Below, piece after piece: positions 54,221-63,371 of a stretch of 64,000 bases of DNA (positions within the stretch are counted from its first letter, which is position 1; each line of letters begins with the position of its first letter). The stretch covers positions 78,004 through 142,003 of the forward strand of contig NZ_JAIZDA010000010.1 in the NCBI RefSeq assembly GCF_020404405.1, given 5' to 3'. Source of the stretch: Novosphingobium sp. FKTRR1. GTDB taxonomy: Bacteria; Pseudomonadota; Alphaproteobacteria; Sphingomonadales; Sphingomonadaceae. The translations under genes and the position numbers were made by a program. The notes under the pieces were generated by a model. It had not been told where the DNA came from. It saw nothing but the letters and a program-made list of their open reading frames with translations, and did not search any database.

Positions 54221-55165
54221 TTACTTGAGGCCGGCAGCCGCAGCCACTTCGGCGGCAAAGTCAGTCTCTTCCTTCTCGATGCCTTCGCCGAGCTGGAAGC
54301 GGACATAGTCGACCAGCGCGATCTTGGCGCCGGCCGCCTTGCCAGCGGCATCGACGACCTGCTGGATCGGGGTCTTGTTGTCCATCACGAACACCTGCGA
54401 AAGCAGCGCGTTTTCCTTGGCATACTTGGCCACGGCGCCATCGGCGCGCTTGGCAAGGATGTCCTCGGGGATCTGCTTGCCGCTCTTGGCCGCTTCCTCG
54501 ACCGCCTTTTCCAAGGCGATCTTGCGTTCGCGTTCCAGCACGGTCGGATCGAGATCCTCAACCGACAGCGCCTGCGGGAAGGCGGCGGCGATGTGCATCG
54601 CGATCTGCTTGCCCAGCGGTTCGAGCACGTCGGCACCGGCTTCGGATTCGAGCGCGACCAGCACGCCGATCTTGCCCAGGTTCGTCGCGGCGGCGTTGTG
54701 CACATAAGGCACCACGATGCCGGCGTTGACCGACACGTGCTTGAGGCGACGCAGCTGCTGGTTTTCACCGATGGTGGCAACGTTGTTGGTCAGCTTTTCG
54801 CTGACGGTGCCGCCGTCGGGATAAGCGGCAGCCTTCAGCGCTTCGATGTCCGCAGCAGCGGTTTCCAGCGCGACTTCGGTAGCCTTGCGCACGAAGTCCT
54901 GGAACTGCTCGTTCTTGGCAACGAAGTCGGTTTCCGAGTTGACCTCGACAGCGACGCCCTTGGTGCCCGAAACGGCCACGCCGACCAGCCCTTCGGCGGC
55001 GGTGCGGCTCGACTTCTTGGCGGCAGCGGCCAGACCCTTGGCGCGCAGTGCGTCGACCGCAGCTTCAAAATCGCCAGCGGCCTCGTCGAGCGCCTTCTTG
55101 CAGTCCATCATGCCGGCGCCAGTGCGCTCGCGCAGGTTCTTCACGTCAGCGGCGGTATAAGCCAT
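54221..55165 (-). CDS. tsf: Elongation factor Ts
   Basis: 314 aa. N-terminal UBA-like [25 protein letters not shown], then the dimerisation core with [16 protein letters not shown]. Nucleotide exchange factor for EF-Tu. ATG 55165; the frame to 55213 adds Arg/Lys-rich residues from the intergenic hairpin region. Second gene after rpsB, with a long hairpin between them. Confidence 0.97.
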   Translation of the reverse strand: MAYTAADVKNLRERTGAGMMDCKKALDEAAGDFEAAVDALRAKGLAAAAKKSSRTAAEGLVGVAVSGTKGVAVEVNSETDFVAKNEQFQDFVRKATEVALETAAADIEALKAAAYPDGGTVSEKLTNNVATIGENQQLRRLKHVSVNAGIVVPYVHNAAATNLGKIGVLVALESEAGADVLEPLGKQIAMHIAAAFPQALSVEDLDPTVLERERKIALEKAVEEAAKSGKQIPEDILAKRADGAVAKYAKENALLSQVFVMDNKTPIQQVVDAAGKAAGAKIALVDYVRFQLGEGIEKEETDFAAEVAAAAGLK

Positions 55166-55242
55166 CGCGTTTGTCCTCTTGTCTGAAACGGAGCGGCCGC
55201 GGCAGCACGCCATGGTGCCCTCGCCGCGGCCAATATTCGCAA

Positions 55243-55297
55243 ACCGGGACAGAACCGTGACGAACCCGGTGGGCCCAAGTCACGGTTTCTGTCCGGT
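55243..55297 (-). promoter_or_regulatory. Long inverted repeat between rpsB and tsf
   Basis: ACCGGGACAGAACCGTGAC (55243-55261) and GTCACGGTTTCTGTCCGGT (55279-55297) are near-perfect complements with one bulge each, enclosing a 17-nt loop that contains GGGCCC. In the rpsB-tsf mRNA this is a strong hairpin starting 10 nt after the rpsB stop. No T-run follows on the minus strand, so it may be a processing, pausing or partial-termination signal. Confidence 0.65.
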
Positions 55298-55306
55298 TGT
55301 CAGGCT

Positions 55307-56062
55307 TCAGCCTTCGAGCGCTTCTTCGTGAAGCGGCTCAGCCAGCGAGCCCAGGTCGGCGCCCGAAGCGATCGCGGCATCGCGGCCGCCGCGCGTGGCG
55401 GCAGCAGCCACCGCATCGCAGTACAGACGGATGGCGCGGCTGGCGTCGTCGTTCGCCGGGATCGGGAACGCAATACCTTCGGGGCTGACGTTCGAGTCAA
55501 GGATCGCCACGACCGGAATGCCGAGCACGTTGGCTTCCTTGATCGCCAGTTCTTCCTTGTTGGCGTCGATCACGAACATCACGTCCGGGATGCCGCCCAT
55601 GTCGCGGATGCCGCCCAGCGAGGCTTCGAACTTGTCGCGTTCGCGCGTCAGCTGAAGGACTTCCTTCTTGGTCAGGCCAGTGGTGTCGCCCGAAAGCTGC
55701 TCTTCCAGCGCCTTGAAGCGCTTGATCGAGCCCGAGATCGTCTTCCAGTTGGTGAGCATGCCGCCCAGCCAGCGGTGGTTGACGAAGTGCTGACCCGAAG
55801 CGCGTGCGGCCTGGGCGATCGGTTCCTGCGCCTGGCGCTTGGTACCGACGAACAGCACCTTGCCACCGGCCTGCACGGTTGCCGAAATGAATTCCAGCGA
55901 GCGCGCGAACAGCGGCACGGTCTGCGACAGGTCGAGGATGTGGATGCCGTTGCGGGCGCCGAAGATGTACGGCTTCATCCGCGGGTTCCAGCGGTGGGTC
56001 TGGTGGCCGAAGTGGGCACCGGCTTCGATGAGCTGTTGAATCGTGACGACGGGAGCCGCCAT
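55307..56062 (-). CDS. rpsB: 30S ribosomal protein S2
   Basis: 251 aa. [49 protein letters not shown] and [17 protein letters not shown] are the S2 hallmarks. ATG 56062 has AAAGGA 7 nt upstream; the frame to 56197 is not coding. Its promoter must lie in the 490-nt gap upstream (56063-56551). Confidence 0.98.
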   Translation of the reverse strand: MAAPVVTIQQLIEAGAHFGHQTHRWNPRMKPYIFGARNGIHILDLSQTVPLFARSLEFISATVQAGGKVLFVGTKRQAQEPIAQAARASGQHFVNHRWLGGMLTNWKTISGSIKRFKALEEQLSGDTTGLTKKEVLQLTRERDKFEASLGGIRDMGGIPDVMFVIDANKEELAIKEANVLGIPVVAILDSNVSPEGIAFPIPANDDASRAIRLYCDAVAAAATRGGRDAAIASGADLGSLAEPLHEEALEG

Positions 56063-56395
56063 AGGGTATTCCTTTCCGGTTTCACCTCCGGGAAGCGCAG
56101 GACCGTGGCGGAGGAACCCGCCTGCGGCACCGGTGTGCGTGCTTCCCGTGTGGATTTGCCGAACGTCACAAGCCGGGCGGAATGCCCGAATCGCCATTCG
56201 ACAGAGCGCGCCCCTAGCCCAAACGAATCAGCAAATCCACCCGATTCGCGATCGCGCCACCGTGCAATCGAAAGCCAAGGACCGGGAAAAGGTGATCGTA
56301 TCGGCCCGTTTCGCGCCCAGATCGCTCGAAAACCGACATAGGTTCAATGCCGTAAGCAGAATCGCGTTTTGGCGGATTTTGCACTTGACGATTCG

Positions 56396-56410
56396 GAACA
56401 AAAAGTGAAC
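56396..56410. promoter_or_regulatory. LexA (SOS) box, first copy
   Basis: GAACAAAAAGTGAAC, i.e. GTTCACTTTTTGTTC on the minus strand, a perfect match to the alphaproteobacterial LexA direct repeat GTTC-N7-GTTC with the usual T-rich spacer. It lies 142 nt before the small gene at 56552 and 23 nt before the predicted -35. Confidence 0.65.
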
Positions 56411-56432
56411 AAACGCAGCAGGACGGAACGCT

Positions 56433-56461
56433 TTGGAACCGTTAACGAACCGAAGTGTTAT
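56433..56461 (+). promoter_or_regulatory. Promoter candidate of the small gene at 56552
   Basis: TTGGAA (56433-56438), 17 nt, TGTTAT (56456-56461). It is directed toward the small gene, overlaps the second LexA-type box and shares its -10 with a DnaA-type box. Predicted by eye only. Confidence 0.45.
56436..56450. promoter_or_regulatory. LexA (SOS) box, second copy
   Basis: GAACCGTTAACGAAC, again exactly GAAC-N7-GAAC (GTTC-N7-GTTC on the minus strand). It starts 40 bp after the first copy and covers the end of the -35 and the spacer of the promoter candidate, the position expected for repression. Confidence 0.6.
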
Positions 56462-56466
56462 CCACA
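56458..56466. promoter_or_regulatory. DnaA-type box TTATCCACA
   Basis: Perfect match to the strong DnaA-box consensus TTATCCACA, overlapping the -10 of the promoter candidate. A single 9-mer of this kind is expected about every 130 kb per random sequence when both strands are counted, so coincidence is possible. Confidence 0.4.
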
Positions 56467-56551
56467 GAAAATCGCCGCTCTGTCAAGCAGAGGACAAGGC
56501 GGGCTGTCGATCCGACCTGGGAACGGAACACGATTGAAAAGGTAAGTCGCC

Positions 56552-56848
56552 ATGCTCGCACTTGTTGTTGCCCTTGCCTTTCCCTCGGCCGCGCTGGTGG
56601 CGCTCGGCGTCATGGCGCTGACGGTTCGGGCACAGTTCCCTGCGGTGCGGCGCCTGCTTGCCGATTCCAAGGCCTTGCAGCGTGACCGCGAATTTCTCGC
56701 CGTGCTGATGGCCACCCCTGCAGCCAGTCCCGCAACCGCCCCTTTGGATGACATGCTCGCAGCCGGGATGGCACCGCGCCCCGTTGGTCCGCGTCCGGTC
56801 AGACGTGCGCGGCTGTTGCAGCCCGTGCATCTGCGCGCTGCCGCCTGA
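56552..56848 (+). CDS. Small membrane-anchored protein, possibly SOS-regulated
   Basis: 98 aa. One N-terminal membrane helix (LALVVALAFPSAALVALGVMALTV) followed by a basic, helical segment (FPAVRRLLADSKALQRDREFL) and an Ala/Pro/Arg-rich tail. AAAAGG lies 9 nt before ATG 56552. No family recognised. Two GAAC-N7-GAAC boxes and a promoter candidate precede it, so induction by DNA damage is plausible. A single-pass small membrane protein under LexA control recalls SidA of Caulobacter, an SOS-induced division inhibitor, but no sequence similarity is claimed. Its 3' end overlaps the convergent pssA by 50 nt. Confidence 0.6.
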   Translation: MLALVVALAFPSAALVALGVMALTVRAQFPAVRRLLADSKALQRDREFLAVLMATPAASPATAPLDDMLAAGMAPRPVGPRPVRRARLLQPVHLRAAA

Positions 56849-57650
56849 CCCGGGCATAACGCGCCACGCCCAGCGGGATCAGCGCGATGTAGAAAACGCA
56901 GATCCCGACAAGGGTCAGCCACGGCTCGGTCAGCATGGCGGCAAACACCAGTCCGAATACCAGGATCAGTTCCAGCCGCACCGATCGGCGAGGCCGCAAC
57001 GAAGCCCAACTGAGGGTCGCGATGTTCGAGATCATCAGGAAGGCGATCACCGCCGTCCACACCGCAACCCCGGCAGGATGACGGAATTCGGGACGGTCGC
57101 TGGCAATCCATAGGTAAAGCGGCATCATCGCAAGGCCCGCGCCCACCGGGGCAGGAACGCCGGTGAGGAACCCCGCCGACTTGTGCGGTTGGTCCTCGGT
57201 ATCGATCCGGGCGTTGAACCGGGCCAGTCGCAGCGCGCAGCACACGGCCAGCGCCAGCGCGGCGAACCAGCCGAAGCGCGGCACTTCCTGCAACGACCAC
57301 AAGTACAGGATCAAGGCCGGCGCAACGCCGAACGAAATCGCATCGGCCAGACTATCCAGTTCCGCACCAAACCGCGACTGCGCCTTCATCGCCCGCGCCA
57401 CCCGGCCATCGATCCCGTCGAGCATACCGGCGACGATCACCGCCAGCACGGCGCTGCGGAAGTCCCCCGCAATCGCAAAGCGGATGCCGGTCAGTCCGCA
57501 ACACAGCGCGCCCGAGGTAATCGCATTGGGTACCAGCGCGCGCAGCGTCAGCCCGCGCGGCAACCGTTCCGGACTGTCACCATCATCGAACGCGGCGCTG
57601 TCGCTGTCGCTGTCGCTGTCGAGCAGGGCATCGTCGTCGTCGGGTGTCAC
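56799..57650 (-). CDS. pssA: CDP-diacylglycerol-serine O-phosphatidyltransferase
   Basis: 283 aa. CDP-alcohol phosphotransferase motif split over [12 protein letters not shown] and [10 protein letters not shown]; about seven membrane helices. Makes phosphatidylserine from CdsA product. Start GTG 57650, overlapping the psd TGA (GTGA). The N-terminus contains DSDSDSDS, encoded by a hexanucleotide repeat. Upstream psd uses its product. Confidence 0.95.
   Translation of the reverse strand: MTPDDDDALLDSDSDSDSAAFDDGDSPERLPRGLTLRALVPNAITSGALCCGLTGIRFAIAGDFRSAVLAVIVAGMLDGIDGRVARAMKAQSRFGAELDSLADAISFGVAPALILYLWSLQEVPRFGWFAALALAVCCALRLARFNARIDTEDQPHKSAGFLTGVPAPVGAGLAMMPLYLWIASDRPEFRHPAGVAVWTAVIAFLMISNIATLSWASLRPRRSVRLELILVFGLVFAAMLTEPWLTLVGICVFYIALIPLGVARYARVRRQRADARAATAAHV
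57597..57621. repeat. Hexanucleotide repeat (GCTGTC) at the pssA 5' end
   Basis: Four consecutive GCTGTC units starting at 57597, read on the minus strand as Asp-Ser pairs in the PssA N-terminal tail. Changes in copy number would stay in frame. Confidence 0.85.
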
Positions 57651-58396
57651 TGACGCACGCCTTCAAGCAACGGACTTTGCCCCAACACGCCGAGCACGGT
57701 CTCGCCCGCGACGATGCGCTGGCCGACCAGTACGGCAGGCTCGGTGCCTTCGGGCAGATAGACATCGACCCGGCTTCCAAAGCGGATCAGGCCCACGCGC
57801 TGCCCTGCTGCAACGATGTCACCACCCTTCACGAAGGGCACGATCCGCCGCGCGACGAGGCCGGCAATCTGGGTGAAACCGATCTTCACGCCATCGCCAC
57901 GCTCGACCAGAAAGTGTTGGCGTTCGTTTTCCTCGCTCGCCTTGTCGAGGTCGGCGTTGAGGAATTTGCCGGGGATGTAGACCACCCGCCGGATCGTGCC
58001 ACCGATCGGCGCGCGGTTGATGTGCACGTCGAACACCGACATGAAGATCGACACGCGGGTTACCGGCGCAGGGTCGAGCCCACGGCCGCCGGTGCCATCA
58101 TCGGCGCACAGTTCGCGTGGTGGCGCGACCTTCTGGATCAGCGTGATCAGCCCATCGGCGGGGGCGACGATGAACCGATCGTCGCGCGGGGTCACGCGCT
58201 CGGGATCGCGAAAGAACGCAAGGATACCAAGCGTCAGCACACCAAGCGGCCAGGCCAGCAAGCTCAACCCAAGCAGGGCCGCGCCGCCTGCCACCGCCGC
58301 AGCGATAAGCGCGAACTTCCGGCCTTCGGGATGAACCGAGGGCCACACGAATCCAGCAGTCCCACGACCACGATTGTCTAAAATTTCTCCGGGCAT
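57647..58396 (-). CDS. psd: Phosphatidylserine decarboxylase (short, archaeal-type)
   Basis: 249 aa. Produces phosphatidylethanolamine. The self-cleavage/pyruvoyl site is [10 protein letters not shown], with Ser as the future pyruvoyl group; [10 protein letters not shown] and [12 protein letters not shown] (His) are conserved. One or two N-terminal membrane helices. Overlaps pssA by 4 nt; cdsA-pssA-psd complete the PE pathway within the window. Confidence 0.95.
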   Translation of the reverse strand: MPGEILDNRGRGTAGFVWPSVHPEGRKFALIAAAVAGGAALLGLSLLAWPLGVLTLGILAFFRDPERVTPRDDRFIVAPADGLITLIQKVAPPRELCADDGTGGRGLDPAPVTRVSIFMSVFDVHINRAPIGGTIRRVVYIPGKFLNADLDKASEENERQHFLVERGDGVKIGFTQIAGLVARRIVPFVKGGDIVAAGQRVGLIRFGSRVDVYLPEGTEPAVLVGQRIVAGETVLGVLGQSPLLEGVRQ

Positions 58397-58482
58397 GCGC
58401 TGTCTCTAGGCGCAGCGGCGTGCCGCGACAAGCTTGCAGGGCAACGGTCTGCGCTCACCACCGCGCGCCACGCCCCCGCCGC

Positions 58483-59322
58483 TTATCTTTCGGGCGGCAT
58501 GACCCGGCGCAGGAAGCCAAGTACCGCCTCGTTGAAGCGATCGTTGCGGTCCCCCGCCACCATGTGCCCGGCATCCACGATGTCGACGACTTCCAGCGCG
58601 GGAACCAGCGCGCGCAAGCTGGCGACGCCATCATCGTCCACGATGTCGGATTTCATCCCGCGCACCAGCAACGTGGGCACTTCAGCACCCCAGTCGGACG
58701 ATTCGACCAGATCCATCACGCGGCCATGATCATCGCGCGAATCGAGAAAGCGTGGATCCCAATGCCAGCGCAGGCGTCCATCGGCGCCTTCGCGCAAATT
58801 GCGCGCCAGACCCGATGGATCGCGCGGCCTTGGCCGGTCGGGGTAATAGGCGCTGACCGCATCGGCCGCTTCTTCAAGACTGGCGAACCCGGCGGGATTG
58901 GCGGACATGAAAGCGACGATCCGGTCAACCCCGGCCACCGCCAGGCGGGGCACCACATCGACCAGCACCAGCGCGCCGGGGCGCAACCCGCCCGCCACTG
59001 CAACCATCGCCGCCAACCCGCCAAGCGATGCGCCGACCAGCGCAAAGGGCCCCCGCGCCTGCGCTGCGACATGGCCAAGATCGGCCGCGCGGCGCAGATA
59101 GGAATAATCGCCATCCGGCTCCCAGTCGCTTTCGCCGTGGCCCAGCAGGTCATAGTTGAGCACGCGGTATCCCGCCGCGGCAAAATCGAGTCCGGCGCGG
59201 TCCCAGCTATGGCGGGTCTGGCCGCCGCCGTGCCCCAGCACCACGGTAGCGGCTGATTGCGAGCCAAGTTCGTCGGCGACAATGGACAACCCGCCATCGA
59301 CCGGAATGCGTATCGTGTTCAT
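58483..59322 (-). CDS. Alpha/beta-fold hydrolase
   Basis: 279 aa. VVLGHGGGQTRHSW (oxyanion), LLGHGESDW, nucleophile in GASLGGLAA, acid in LLVRGMKSDIVDDDG, and His in DAGHMVAGD. Haloalkane/epoxide-hydrolase-like size with a cap rich in Asp/Pro. ATG 59322 begins MNTIRIPVDGG; the longer frame to 59418 is not needed. Substrate unknown; alone between psd and a divergent metal gene. Confidence 0.82.
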   Translation of the reverse strand: MNTIRIPVDGGLSIVADELGSQSAATVVLGHGGGQTRHSWDRAGLDFAAAGYRVLNYDLLGHGESDWEPDGDYSYLRRAADLGHVAAQARGPFALVGASLGGLAAMVAVAGGLRPGALVLVDVVPRLAVAGVDRIVAFMSANPAGFASLEEAADAVSAYYPDRPRPRDPSGLARNLREGADGRLRWHWDPRFLDSRDDHGRVMDLVESSDWGAEVPTLLVRGMKSDIVDDDGVASLRALVPALEVVDIVDAGHMVAGDRNDRFNEAVLGFLRRVMPPER

Positions 59323-59441
59323 CACGTTATCGTGGCGCGGACGGGTATCGCGGGCAAGGCCCGATTGCATCGCATCATCGTGATCTCGACGTTGATCTGG
59401 ACAGGTGACAGGCGACAAACCCGGCTGTAAGCGCCCCCACG

Positions 59442-59846
59442 ATGCACGCGGTCCGCGCCTTTTTCCTGTCTCACCGGCGCTTGGCCTTGCTGGTCATCGC
59501 CGCAGCGCTCTGCGTCAAGGCGCTGGTCCCGGCCGGCTATATGCCGGGCAGCGATACCCGCACGATCACCGTTCAGGTCTGCGCCGATTCGATCGGCCAT
59601 GTGTTCAGCAAGCAGATCGTGGTCGGGCAAACGGGCAAGGCAGCGGGCACCGACAAGAGCGCAACCAGCGGCCATTGCGCGTTTTCGGCGCTGGGCCAAG
59701 CCGCGCTGGGCGGGGCCGATCCGCTGCAGCTTGCGCTGGCGCTGCTGTTCATCGTCGCGGCCGCGCTGGCGCCGCTGCGCACGATTTCCCCCCGGCGCAA
59801 CCGGCACCATCGCCCCCCCTTGCGCGGGCCACCGACTCCAGCCTGA
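59442..59846 (+). CDS. DUF2946-family protein
   Basis: 134 aa. The N-terminus RLALLVIAAALCVKALVPAGYMPG is characteristic of the DUF2946 family; a Cys pair (VQVCADSIG and GHCAFSALG) and a second hydrophobic segment (LALALLFIVAAALAPL) follow, then a basic tail. Family members commonly sit beside TonB receptors and PepSY proteins handling copper or iron, as here. Function not proven; first gene of this three-gene set, on the same strand as the receptor. Confidence 0.75.
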   Translation: MHAVRAFFLSHRRLALLVIAAALCVKALVPAGYMPGSDTRTITVQVCADSIGHVFSKQIVVGQTGKAAGTDKSATSGHCAFSALGQAALGGADPLQLALALLFIVAAALAPLRTISPRRNRHHRPPLRGPPTPA

Positions 59847-60015
59847 CAGCCCTGCCCCGGCGCTGATCGCCCACCGCCAGACTGCTTCCGATGGGGGCGG
59901 TCATGGCGCGCGATTGCGCAGATGGCCGAGCCGGATCAGCCACTCCCATCATCATCCGCGATCTGTTGCTGGCCGCCAAGTGGCCGAGCCAGCCCGTTGG
60001 TAAATCGAGAAATTC

Positions 60016-62055
60016 ATGAAAACTTCCATCATCGCGATGGCCGCTGCGGCCATGGCAACGCCTGCCTTCGCCGAAACCGCAGCCCCCGCCGACCAAGCCG
60101 TCGACACCAGTTTCAGCGTCGGCCAGCCGATCATCGTCACCGCGCGCGGCATGGCGGGCACTTCGTCCAACGTGATCACCTCGGTCGATCGGCTGGGCGG
60201 CAACGTCGCCCAGAGCGCCAACGTGAACTATGCGTGGGAACTGGTCGGGCGCCTGCCGGGCGTGCTCGTGACCAATTTCAACCAAGGCAGCACCAGCGGC
60301 AAGTTCTCGTTCCGCGGCTTCAACGGCGAAGGCGAGATCAACGCGGTCAAGCTGCTGATCGACGGCGTTCCGGCCAATGCCAACGACGGCAACATGCCGT
60401 TCATCGATGCGGTGTTCCCGCTGAGCATCGCCGGGATCGAGGTCGTGCGCGGCACCGCCGACCCGCGCTATGGCCTGCACGCCATCGCCGGCAGCGCCAA
60501 TGTCATCACCCGCAGCGGCGGCAACTACATCGACGCCAAGGCCTCGGCCGGCAGCTTTGCCAGCTATGAAGGGCAACTGGCGGTTGGCCGCGAGCGGGGT
60601 GGCTTCAGCCAGAACTACGCGATCGGTTATCGCGACGCGCAGGGCTATCGCGCGCACGGGGCGCTCGATCGGCTGGGGCTGTCGGGCAAATGGGGCTTCA
60701 CCCCCGGCGATGCGCTGAAGATCACCGCCAGCGCGCGGTATTACGTCAGCCATGCGCAGGAAGCGGGATACCTGACCGCCGCCACCGCCGCCGCCGATCG
60801 TCGCGCCACCAATGCCTATAACGCCTCGGACGGCGACCGGCGGCAACTGGGCCAGTACGCGCTGGCAATCGACAGCGACCTGTCGGACTCGCTCGACTTC
60901 GCCGCCAAGGCTTATGCCAATACCTTGCGCGACGATCGGTATGTGCGGTTTTCGGCGGGCGGATCGCAACAGCGCCGGGTGACGAACGAGAACCACTATG
61001 GCGCGCTGGCCGCGCTGCACTGGCATTCGGCTGTGGCCAGCGTCCCGTTCATGGCGGAGATCGGCGGCGATTATCAGTGGCAGGACGATACCTCGCTGCG
61101 CTTCAACACGGTCGACCGCGTGCCCACGCGCCAAACCCGCGACCAGCACTTCATCCTGAACGTCGGCGGTGCCTATGCGCAAGTGCTGGTAGAGCCGGCC
61201 AAGTGGCTCAAGATCACGCCCGCATGGCGGTTCGACCGGGTGTCGGGCCACTTCGCCAACCGCCTTGCGGGCACGACCGCGCCGATCAACGACTATGGCA
61301 CGATCAGCCAGCCCAAGGTGTCGGTCGCGGCCACACCGTTCGATGGCGTCACCCTTTATGGCAACTGGGGCAAGAGCTTCCAGATCGGCGTGGGTTCGGG
61401 CGCCTATCTGATCGCGCCGCGCCTCACCGACCTGGCGCCGTCGATCAACACCGGCTGGGAACTGGGCCTGCGCTACGCCTTGTCGGATAGGCTGGAAGCG
61501 CGGATCGCCACCTGGCAGCAGACCGCTTCGGGCGAGTTGAAGCGCAAGCTCAACGATCCGTCGGGCGACTTCGAGAACATCGGGTCGACCCGCCGCCGGG
61601 GCGTGGATATCCAGCTCAGCGGCAAACCTGTGGCGCACGTCGCCGCGTGGGCCACGGTGTCGATCCAGAAAGCGATCATCACAGTGGCCGACCCGGCTAC
61701 CCCGCAATACGCGGGCAACGAGATCGACCACGTGCCGCACGTGCTGTGGTCGGGGGGACTGGACTATACCGGCTTGCCCGGCATCCGGCTGTCGGTCTGG
61801 GCCAACGGGCAGTCGTCGTATTGGCTGACCAATGCCAACAGCGCGGCCAATGGCGGCAAGCTTGGCGCCTACCAACTGGCGAATGCCGAAGTCGCCTGGC
61901 AGGTCCACCCCCATGCCGAAGCGGCGGTTTCGCTGAAGAACCTGTTCGACGCCCGCTCGGAATATGTCTGGTGGGACACCACGGCACCGGCGCAACCCTT
62001 GCGCAGCCCCGGTGACGGTCGCGCCGTTACCGTGAGCCTGCGGGTCCGGTACTGA
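60016..62055 (+). CDS. TonB-dependent outer-membrane receptor, probably metal/siderophore
   Basis: 679 aa. Signal peptide ending in ATPAFAET, TonB-box-like PIIVTARG, plug (ELVGRLPGVLVTNFNQG, GIEVVRGTADPRYGLHA) and barrel ending AVTVSLRVRY. The short size and neighbours (DUF2946, PepSY membrane protein) suit a metal-chelate receptor (iron or copper). The ligand cannot be read. Followed after 3 nt by the PepSY gene. Confidence 0.9.
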   Translation: MKTSIIAMAAAAMATPAFAETAAPADQAVDTSFSVGQPIIVTARGMAGTSSNVITSVDRLGGNVAQSANVNYAWELVGRLPGVLVTNFNQGSTSGKFSFRGFNGEGEINAVKLLIDGVPANANDGNMPFIDAVFPLSIAGIEVVRGTADPRYGLHAIAGSANVITRSGGNYIDAKASAGSFASYEGQLAVGRERGGFSQNYAIGYRDAQGYRAHGALDRLGLSGKWGFTPGDALKITASARYYVSHAQEAGYLTAATAAADRRATNAYNASDGDRRQLGQYALAIDSDLSDSLDFAAKAYANTLRDDRYVRFSAGGSQQRRVTNENHYGALAALHWHSAVASVPFMAEIGGDYQWQDDTSLRFNTVDRVPTRQTRDQHFILNVGGAYAQVLVEPAKWLKITPAWRFDRVSGHFANRLAGTTAPINDYGTISQPKVSVAATPFDGVTLYGNWGKSFQIGVGSGAYLIAPRLTDLAPSINTGWELGLRYALSDRLEARIATWQQTASGELKRKLNDPSGDFENIGSTRRRGVDIQLSGKPVAHVAAWATVSIQKAIITVADPATPQYAGNEIDHVPHVLWSGGLDYTGLPGIRLSVWANGQSSYWLTNANSAANGGKLGAYQLANAEVAWQVHPHAEAAVSLKNLFDARSEYVWWDTTAPAQPLRSPGDGRAVTVSLRVRY

Positions 62056-62058
62056 GCC

Positions 62059-63171
62059 ATGGCCCGCCTGCGTCTCAACGTCGCAGTGCGACAGGTCCAT
62101 CTGTGGATGGGCCTGTCGCTGGGCGCGCTGTTCGTGCTGCTTGGTCTGACCGGATCGGCGCTGGTATTCTATCAGACGATCGACCGCGCGCTGAACCCGG
62201 CAATTCAGGTTGCGGAGGCTGGTCCCGCGCCCGATGCGCTGTCTCCGGTGTGGGATCGGGGGCTGGCCACGCTGCGCGCGCGCTGGCCTGAGCGCCGCGG
62301 CACCTGGCGCTTCGAGGTCACTGGCGAGGCCGGGGCGATTCCGGTCCGCTATGACATGCCCGGCATGAAGCACGGTGGCCATCGCGTGATGCTGTGGTTG
62401 TCACCCGATGGCCGCCGCGTGCTGCGCGAGGAAGTATGGGGCCGGTACGTCATGACGTGGATCTACGATCTGCACATGGAATTGCTGAGCGGCGAGACCG
62501 GCCTTGCGGTGATCGGCTGGAGCGGCCTTGCCATCCTGATGCTGCTGATGGTCACCGGCGTCTGGGCTTGGTGGCCGCGCGGCAGTTGGGCCAAGGCGCT
62601 GCGTTACGCGTCGCGCGCCAGCCTGAGCCGCCGCTTGCGCGATCAGCACAAGCTGGCCGGGCTGATCGGACTGCCGCTGCTGGCGGTGCTGGTGGTGACT
62701 GGCGTGATGTTGGCCCTGCCGGATCAGAGCAACGCGGTGCTGCGCCCGCTTGGCCGACCGGTCGATCCGCCGGTCAAGCTGGGCACGATGCCCTATACCG
62801 GCCCCCGCGTGCCAATTGCGGTCGCCAGCGCCAGCGCGCAGCGCGCCCTGCCCCATGGACGGATCGTGTGGATCGACGTGCCGCCGCCGGGCTCGGGCGC
62901 CTACAAGTTCCGGATCAGGCAACCCGCTGACCCGTCGCTGCGCTTTCCCCACAGCTTCGTTTTTGTCGATCCCGCATCGGGCAAGGTCGTGGCAGTGCAG
63001 AATGCCGAGCAAGCTGGGCCGACGACAACCGTCAACAACTGGCTGCACAGCCTGCACGATGCCTCGGTCGGGGGGCTTTTCACGCGCTGGCTGGCCGTGA
63101 TAATAGGATTCTTCCCCGCGTTCCTGTTCGTGACCGGCCTGATCCGGTGGCGCATCAGACGCCGGGATTGA
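62059..63171 (+). CDS. PepSY-domain membrane protein (PiuB-like)
   Basis: 370 aa. Four membrane helices framing two PepSY-like regions: VHLWMGLSLGALFVLLGLTGSALVFY, LHMELLSGETGLAVIGWSGLAIL..., and the final IGFFPAFLFVTGLIRW. Contains conserved His in DLHMELL and QHKLAGLIGLPL. PiuB/PepSY proteins are linked to ferric-siderophore reduction in the periplasm or inner membrane. Starts 3 nt after the receptor stop, so translated together. Confidence 0.88.
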   Translation: MARLRLNVAVRQVHLWMGLSLGALFVLLGLTGSALVFYQTIDRALNPAIQVAEAGPAPDALSPVWDRGLATLRARWPERRGTWRFEVTGEAGAIPVRYDMPGMKHGGHRVMLWLSPDGRRVLREEVWGRYVMTWIYDLHMELLSGETGLAVIGWSGLAILMLLMVTGVWAWWPRGSWAKALRYASRASLSRRLRDQHKLAGLIGLPLLAVLVVTGVMLALPDQSNAVLRPLGRPVDPPVKLGTMPYTGPRVPIAVASASAQRALPHGRIVWIDVPPPGSGAYKFRIRQPADPSLRFPHSFVFVDPASGKVVAVQNAEQAGPTTTVNNWLHSLHDASVGGLFTRWLAVIIGFFPAFLFVTGLIRWRIRRRD

Positions 63172-63371
63172 AATGCTCGCCCGATGCGGATTGCCTTGGT
63201 GTCCGCAGCCCGGCGGGTGGATGCCTTGAAATGGTGAAGAAAAATATCGTTAAAATTCAATTATCCATGCTTCGTCGTTGCGAGTCAATCTCATCCATGG
63301 CACAAAATTGAGAGGGGCCCGACGAATTCAAGGTGCATGGGGCAATGTCGGATTCATCAGGGGCAAGGTTC

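Larger units (their letters stand above)
56063..56551. other. 490-nt intergenic region between rpsB and a divergent small gene
   Basis: The largest gene-free stretch of the window. The left part should hold the rpsB leader and promoter on the minus strand; no convincing -35/-10 pair was recognised there. The right part holds two LexA-type boxes, a plus-strand promoter candidate and a DnaA-type box (separate entries). It is more A+T-rich than its surroundings between about 56280 and 56470. Confidence 0.6.

Noticed and set aside
56458..56466. Replication-origin idea from the TTATCCACA box
   Set aside because: Only one perfect box; no dnaA, dnaN, gidA or hemE neighbourhood and no cluster of boxes or A+T-rich unwinding region.
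59749..62382. 877-codon open frame on the minus strand
   Set aside because: Antisense to the DUF2946 and TonB receptor genes; composition typical of reverse reading of GC-rich coding DNA.
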